A stretch of DNA of 64,000 nucleotides from UBA6059 sp040219045. GTDB lineage: Bacteria; Bacteroidota; Bacteroidia; Cytophagales; Cyclobacteriaceae. Shown in pieces: positions 60,621 to 64,000 of this stretch. The position numbers and the translations under genes were made by a program. The stretch spans positions 1,426,001 through 1,490,000 of the forward strand of contig OZ245881.1 of assembly GCA_965229505.1 (NCBI GenBank), written 5' to 3'. The notes beneath the pieces were generated by a model. That model had not been told where the DNA came from. It did no database searches and worked only from the letters and a program-made list of their open reading frames with translations. The stretch's first letter is position 1. Each line of letters opens with the position of its first letter.

Positions 60621-61658
60621 CTAATGATGCTCCTCTACGGCCTGACCGAAGTACATGGCTGACAAAAGAGTAAAAACATAAGCCTGTAATAATGCCACAA
60701 ACAGCTCGAGCAAGTTCAGTAAAGAAGCCAAAACTGTAGCGGCTACACCAACTGCAATACTCTCAGCGATGAATGTCAAACTTATAATACTTAATATAAT
60801 GATGTGACCCGCCGTGATATTTGCGAAGAGTCGAACCATCAATGAAAATGGTTTCGTAAAGATACCTATGATTTCAATAGGCCATAGGATAAGATAAAGT
60901 GGGAACTTTGCCAGCCAGCCCATGCTATTACCCATAGGGTCTAATATATGTGCCCAATAAGCTTTGCGGCCCGATGCAAGTGTAATGATCAAACTAGCTA
61001 CAGCCAGCACCATGGTTACCGCGATGTTTCCTGTTAGGTTGGCCGCCGCTGGCAGAAGGCCTAATAAGTTGCCAAACCAGATGAAAAAGAAAAGTGTCAA
61101 CAAATAGGGTAAGTACTGCTCGTATTTAGGGCCGATATTAGGCTTTACGATTTCGTCCCGGACGTATATGATGATTGGCTCAAAAAATGACTGGATTCCG
61201 GTAGGTGCCTTGCCAACATTCTTCTTATATCCGCTAGCTACAGACATGAAAATCAAAATCATGACCAATGCATTGATAAATAAGAAGAAGACATTCTTGG
61301 TGATTGAGAAGTCCATCACATGCCCTCCACTGGCTAACGCAATGTGCTCATGCTCCATTACATATCCATTGTAGGGTACTACTTCGTGATCAGCGTTGTA
61401 AAAGTTGCTCGAAGAAAAAATATCCAGACCTTTTTCCTCTGAGTAGATGATTACCGGTAGGTGCACTGTCAAGCCGTGAAAAATCTCCCATGAATGAGCA
61501 TCCATGATGTGATGATTGATCATCTCACTCGGGTTGAAAGCGCCATCTCCGGCAGACTCTTCAGCGTGTAAAACACCGGCTGTGAACAATCCGAAAATTG
61601 CCAATAAAAAACTGACCTTCAAAAGCTTAGTGATTGACTCGGTTTTATGTAAGTGCAT
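60621..61658 (-). CDS. atpB: Fo ATP synthase subunit a, with N-terminal extension
   Basis: The 345-residue protein starts with a signal-like helix and a soluble stretch of about 120 residues (including HHIMDAHSWEIFHGLTVHLP) that is not in the E. coli protein but is usual in Bacteroidota. The membrane part has the essential Arg in SLMVRLFANITAGH and the C-terminal FVALLQAYVFTLLSAMYFG. It forms the proton channels beside the c-ring. It starts 18 bases after the AtpI-like gene. Confidence 0.95.
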   Translation of the reverse strand: MHLHKTESITKLLKVSFLLAIFGLFTAGVLHAEESAGDGAFNPSEMINHHIMDAHSWEIFHGLTVHLPVIIYSEEKGLDIFSSSNFYNADHEVVPYNGYVMEHEHIALASGGHVMDFSITKNVFFLFINALVMILIFMSVASGYKKNVGKAPTGIQSFFEPIIIYVRDEIVKPNIGPKYEQYLPYLLTLFFFIWFGNLLGLLPAAANLTGNIAVTMVLAVASLIITLASGRKAYWAHILDPMGNSMGWLAKFPLYLILWPIEIIGIFTKPFSLMVRLFANITAGHIIILSIISLTFIAESIAVGVAATVLASLLNLLELFVALLQAYVFTLLSAMYFGQAVEEHH

Positions 61659-61676
61659 TGGCTGTAAATTACCCCC

Positions 61677-62045
61677 TCAATTGCGCCGCAAGTTAGACAA
61701 TACGGTATATATTTCAAAGACTAAGTAAATCAAATAGACTGCCAGAAACTGCGCCATTAAGGTCTTCATATCAGTGAGTTTGGCCACAAACAGCACAGCA
61801 ATGAAGAACAGTGAAGTTAAGAAGCGAAAGGTGATGGTTCCTAGTGCGTAAATCGGTGATTCCCAGTTTGTTTTTTCTGCTAAGTCTATGAGCCAGGCTA
61901 TGACCAACGACTGCAGAAAAAAGAAGAGGATCAATGCCGGAAACTGGTTATGCAGTATCGACCCAAAAACCGAATCATTCGCCAGGTAGTAGACTGCTAG
62001 TAGGGCCAAGGCGATAGCTATAGATCCGATAAGGTATTTTCTCAT
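61677..62045 (-). CDS. AtpI-like four-helix membrane protein of the ATP synthase cluster
   Basis: The 122-residue protein has four hydrophobic segments and ends in LSNLRRN. Its position between atpZ and atpB, and its size, match the AtpI slot; the sequence is poorly conserved, as is usual. AtpI helps assemble the c-ring. The ATG at 62045 is chosen because it overlaps the previous stop as ATGA; a longer reading would overlap the atpZ gene heavily. Confidence 0.75.
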   Translation of the reverse strand: MRKYLIGSIAIALALLAVYYLANDSVFGSILHNQFPALILFFFLQSLVIAWLIDLAEKTNWESPIYALGTITFRFLTSLFFIAVLFVAKLTDMKTLMAQFLAVYLIYLVFEIYTVLSNLRRN

Positions 62046-62278
62046 GAGCCGAACTTCTTGAGAAGGTAGAAGATAGTAGCTGCCACCGAAAGAAAAGTAG
62101 ATAGTAAAAGTATCCACGGGAATGCGGGATCCACAAATTCATTGAGGTAGTAACCCCCTCCTATGATGATTAGGTTGAGCGATAGCAGCTCAAAGGTGAT
62201 ACCGGATAGTTTAGCGTAGCTATGGTCTGGCTCAGGATTGGGCTTTGAGGAGGGGTGCTTGTTGCTCTGGTTCTCCAA
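62042..62278 (-). CDS. atpZ: AtpZ/AtpI-type small membrane protein
   Basis: The 78-residue protein has a hydrophilic N terminus and two membrane helices (FELLSLNLIIIGGGYYL and WILLLSTFLSVAATIFYLL), the AtpZ pattern. The only suitable start is a TTG at 62278, since there is no Met in the chain. That places 47 bases of the gene inside the bactofilin gene. It overlaps the AtpI-like gene by four bases. AtpZ is thought to form a small ion channel with AtpI. Confidence 0.75.
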   Translation of the reverse strand: MENQSNKHPSSKPNPEPDHSYAKLSGITFELLSLNLIIIGGGYYLNEFVDPAFPWILLLSTFLSVAATIFYLLKKFGS

Positions 62279-62657
62279 TTTTGATCTCCTTTATTTTGAC
62301 CCCCATCTTACATCCACCATTGAAGGTAGCTCCGGATTCCACAATCAGCTTGTTAGTAATAATATCACCATTGATCACGGCGGATGGTTTTAGCACCAGG
62401 AGTTCAGAAACTTCAACGGTACCCATCACTTGACCAGCGATCTCGGCATTTTGAGCGAGTATGTTTCCTTCCACATTAGAGGAATGACCCATCACGGCTT
62501 TTGACTTGGTCTTGAGGTCACCGATAATCTTCCCTTCTACTCTGATGTTTCCGTAGGTTTCAATGTTGCCGGTTATCACCGTCCCTTTACCAAAAATATT
62601 GCTTGAACCACCTGATTCCTCTGACATCTTCTTCTTGTCTTCTTTCGTGTTAAACAT
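62232..62657 (-). CDS. Bactofilin-family cytoskeletal protein
   Basis: The 141-residue protein has a central beta-helix domain with turns such as GTVITGNIETYGNIRVEGKIIGDLKT, GNILAQNAEIAGQVMGTVEVSE and NGDIITNKLIVESG. Short disordered ends flank it. This is a bactofilin, which polymerises without nucleotides and scaffolds cell-wall enzymes. It starts 13 bases after the stop of the M23 endopeptidase gene, the partner bactofilins commonly have (LytM-type). Confidence 0.88.
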   Translation of the reverse strand: MFNTKEDKKKMSEESGGSSNIFGKGTVITGNIETYGNIRVEGKIIGDLKTKSKAVMGHSSNVEGNILAQNAEIAGQVMGTVEVSELLVLKPSAVINGDIITNKLIVESGATFNGGCKMGVKIKEIKIGEPEQQAPLLKAQS

Positions 62658-62670
62658 CTTAGCTAGTTTT

Positions 62671-63534
62671 CTAAAAGGATATAAACTCTGATGGATTCAG
62701 AGGATTACCGTTATACCATATCTCAAAATGCAAATGAGGCCCGGAAGTTAGTTCTCCTGTATTTCCGATTATTGAAATAATATCACCTGCGCTAACAAAG
62801 CTACCGACGTTTTTCAATAAATCCGAATTGTGCTTATACACAGAAATCAGGTTGCTACGATGTTGAACCGCTATTACGTACCCGGAATCCTGAGTCCAAG
62901 AGGAGAAAATGACTGTGCCATCAGCAACGGATTTGACGGGCTCATCCTTCTTAGCTACTATATCGATTCCATAGTGGGCTGTCTGAGCATTAAACTCATC
63001 CGACACAATTCCATTGTCAATCGGTTGGAATAGATACAGGTCTTGCAATTCTCCGGAATATTCAGTCCTAACGGAAAGAAGCTCAACTCCTGCTTCCTCG
63101 AACTCCCTCCTGAACTGCTCATCAATCGGATCAATCTGAGGTTCTTCTTGAATCTCAGACGTACTAAGCTCAGAATCCGTGAATGAAGATTCCAGCATTA
63201 TAGTGGAGTCATTACCCGATAATACACCCTTGATATTCTGAATAAACTGATCCTTTATGGCTACCTCGACCATCAGGGAGTCTACCGATTGCGATAGCTC
63301 AATCACCTGGCGATTGGCTTCAAGCTCGGCTTGTCTTGGATCAAACCACGCTCCCAGCACGGTAGTGGCCAGGTAAAAAGATAATCCGGACATGATCAGG
63401 AAGACCACAAAAAAGATCAGCACCACCTTGGCGAGGTTAAAGCTGATGGTCTTTTTCTCGGCGAAGTTCTCCTCGCTTCGAATGATCATCAAATATTTGG
63501 TAGTTAGCCAGTTAGAAAGGGTTTTCTTAACCAC
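62671..63534 (-). CDS. M23 family metallopeptidase (LytM-type), membrane-anchored
   Basis: The 287-residue protein has a membrane helix near residues 34-56, a coiled-coil stretch, and a C-terminal peptidase domain. Its zinc motifs are AHYGIDIVAK (His and Asp) and GPHLHFEIWYNG (HxH). It should cleave peptidoglycan cross-bridges, and the adjacent bactofilin may position it. The start is a GTG at 63534, because the KTLSNWLTTKYLMIIRSEENFAEK region is conserved in homologues as I know them; an ATG at 63489 is the alternative. Confidence 0.87.
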   Translation of the reverse strand: MVKKTLSNWLTTKYLMIIRSEENFAEKKTISFNLAKVVLIFFVVFLIMSGLSFYLATTVLGAWFDPRQAELEANRQVIELSQSVDSLMVEVAIKDQFIQNIKGVLSGNDSTIMLESSFTDSELSTSEIQEEPQIDPIDEQFRREFEEAGVELLSVRTEYSGELQDLYLFQPIDNGIVSDEFNAQTAHYGIDIVAKKDEPVKSVADGTVIFSSWTQDSGYVIAVQHRSNLISVYKHNSDLLKNVGSFVSAGDIISIIGNTGELTSGPHLHFEIWYNGNPLNPSEFISF

Positions 63535-63640
63535 GGGTCTTGGTTTTATTCAATAGAGGCAAAAATATATATTTATAAATCGCGTTGAGAATTATTATAT
63601 TATTTGTCATAAGTTTACTGGCTCCAATTGTAGCTATTAC

Positions 63641-64000
63641 GTGGTATTAAACGAATCCAAATCGTTTTGTTTTCTTGTCCTTTTGACAATCCTGATTTCT
63701 TGCTCCCCATACAAGAAAAACATACCCAGTAAGGTATTTCATAATACCACTGCGCACTATAATGCCGTCTTTATTGCCAAAGAGAAAATTCTTGAAATTG
63801 AGAACACCCTTGCTCAGGGGTATCAATGGAATTACAATAAAATCCTGCCCATTTTCCCTCAGTTTGATTCAGCCGACGCGGCAGGTTTTGCTCAACTCAC
63901 AGAGGACTGTATCGAAAAGGCCTCCATTGCCATTCAGCGACACCCCAATTCAAAATGGGTAGACAACAGCTACAATTTGGTGGGGCAAGCGCGGTTTTAC
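63641..64000 (+). CDS. SprE/PorW-like TPR lipoprotein, 5' part
   Basis: The frame is open to the right edge. The likely start is a GTG at 63641, which gives a lipoprotein signal (LVLLTILISC, Cys at about 21). The next part, SKVFHNTTAHYNAVFIAKEKILEIENTL, matches the opening of SprE/PorW lipoproteins of the type 9 secretion and gliding machinery, where TPR repeats follow. About 120 residues are visible, so the assignment is tentative. It is divergent from the M23 gene across a 106-base AT-rich spacer. Confidence 0.55.
   Translation, partial: MVLNESKSFCFLVLLTILISCSPYKKNIPSKVFHNTTAHYNAVFIAKEKILEIENTLAQGYQWNYNKILPIFPQFDSADAAGFAQLTEDCIEKASIAIQRHPNSKWVDNSYNLVGQARFY

Noticed and set aside
1..64000. 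tRNA, rRNA or riboswitch genes
   Set aside because: All spacers of useful length were read; none folds as a tRNA or carries a conserved RNA core that I recognise.

Overview
The window reads as an ordinary chromosome segment of a marine-type Bacteroidota, most likely order Cytophagales. Pointers are the long FtsX-type permeases of about 800 residues, a LytS/LytTR two-component pair, DUF4249 lipoproteins, GIN-domain proteins, a bactofilin-AtpZ-AtpB gene order in a split ATP synthase cluster, an alpha-2-macroglobulin/PbpC pair, and starts without clear Shine-Dalgarno sequences. The genus cannot be fixed from the sequence alone. I saw no rRNA, tRNA, CRISPR array, prophage or transposase gene.

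Layout. 1-3500: a permease gene broken by an in-frame TAG, then a retropepsin-like protease and a GIN-domain protein, each behind the same ECF-type promoter-like box. 3500-7000 (minus): a three-gene unit with a family 3 glycosidase, an MDR oxidoreductase and a ceramidase-like protein. 7000-10000: a PIN toxin-antitoxin pair overlapping a GDSL hydrolase and a DinB/YfiT protein, then a Uma2-type nuclease and a second DinB protein. 10000-16600: a large BNR-repeat protein, a YHS protein and two tandem DUF4249 lipoproteins. 16600-21400 (minus): two short-chain dehydrogenases around an AT-rich orphan gene, a lipoprotein, and a LytTR/LytS pair facing an FtsX permease (21586-24051). 24700-28070 (minus): the Na+-pumping decarboxylase oadGAB. 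28200-31755: a GNAT-like protein, a Rossmann protein, a 191-bp MITE-like element and a DASS carrier. 31905-35803: a TetR-cytochrome c-iorA-iorB operon. 35800-42400: repeat-bearing spacers and scattered enzymes.

From 42378 to 63534 nearly everything is on the minus strand. Read in the direction of transcription it runs: M23 peptidase, bactofilin, atpZ, atpI-like, atpB, atpE, atpF, atpH, atpA, atpG, a strong terminator, a UbiA-like prenyltransferase with a methyltransferase, an ECF sigma/anti-sigma/DUF4097/two-outer-membrane-protein operon, a thioester alpha-2-macroglobulin with PbpC, and an AAA/DUF4143 ATPase preceded by three 33-bp direct repeats. The right edge holds the start of a SprE/PorW-like lipoprotein on the plus strand.

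The most notable signals are the exact-period 33-bp repeats ending on the ATPase start codon, the matched ECF-type promoters, the ATP-synthase terminator that contains the start codon of the UbiA-like gene, the MITE-like element, and the sigma-driven envelope operon. No wholly new multi-gene system is proven; the UbiA/methyltransferase pair and the 33-bp repeat/ATPase unit are the best candidates.
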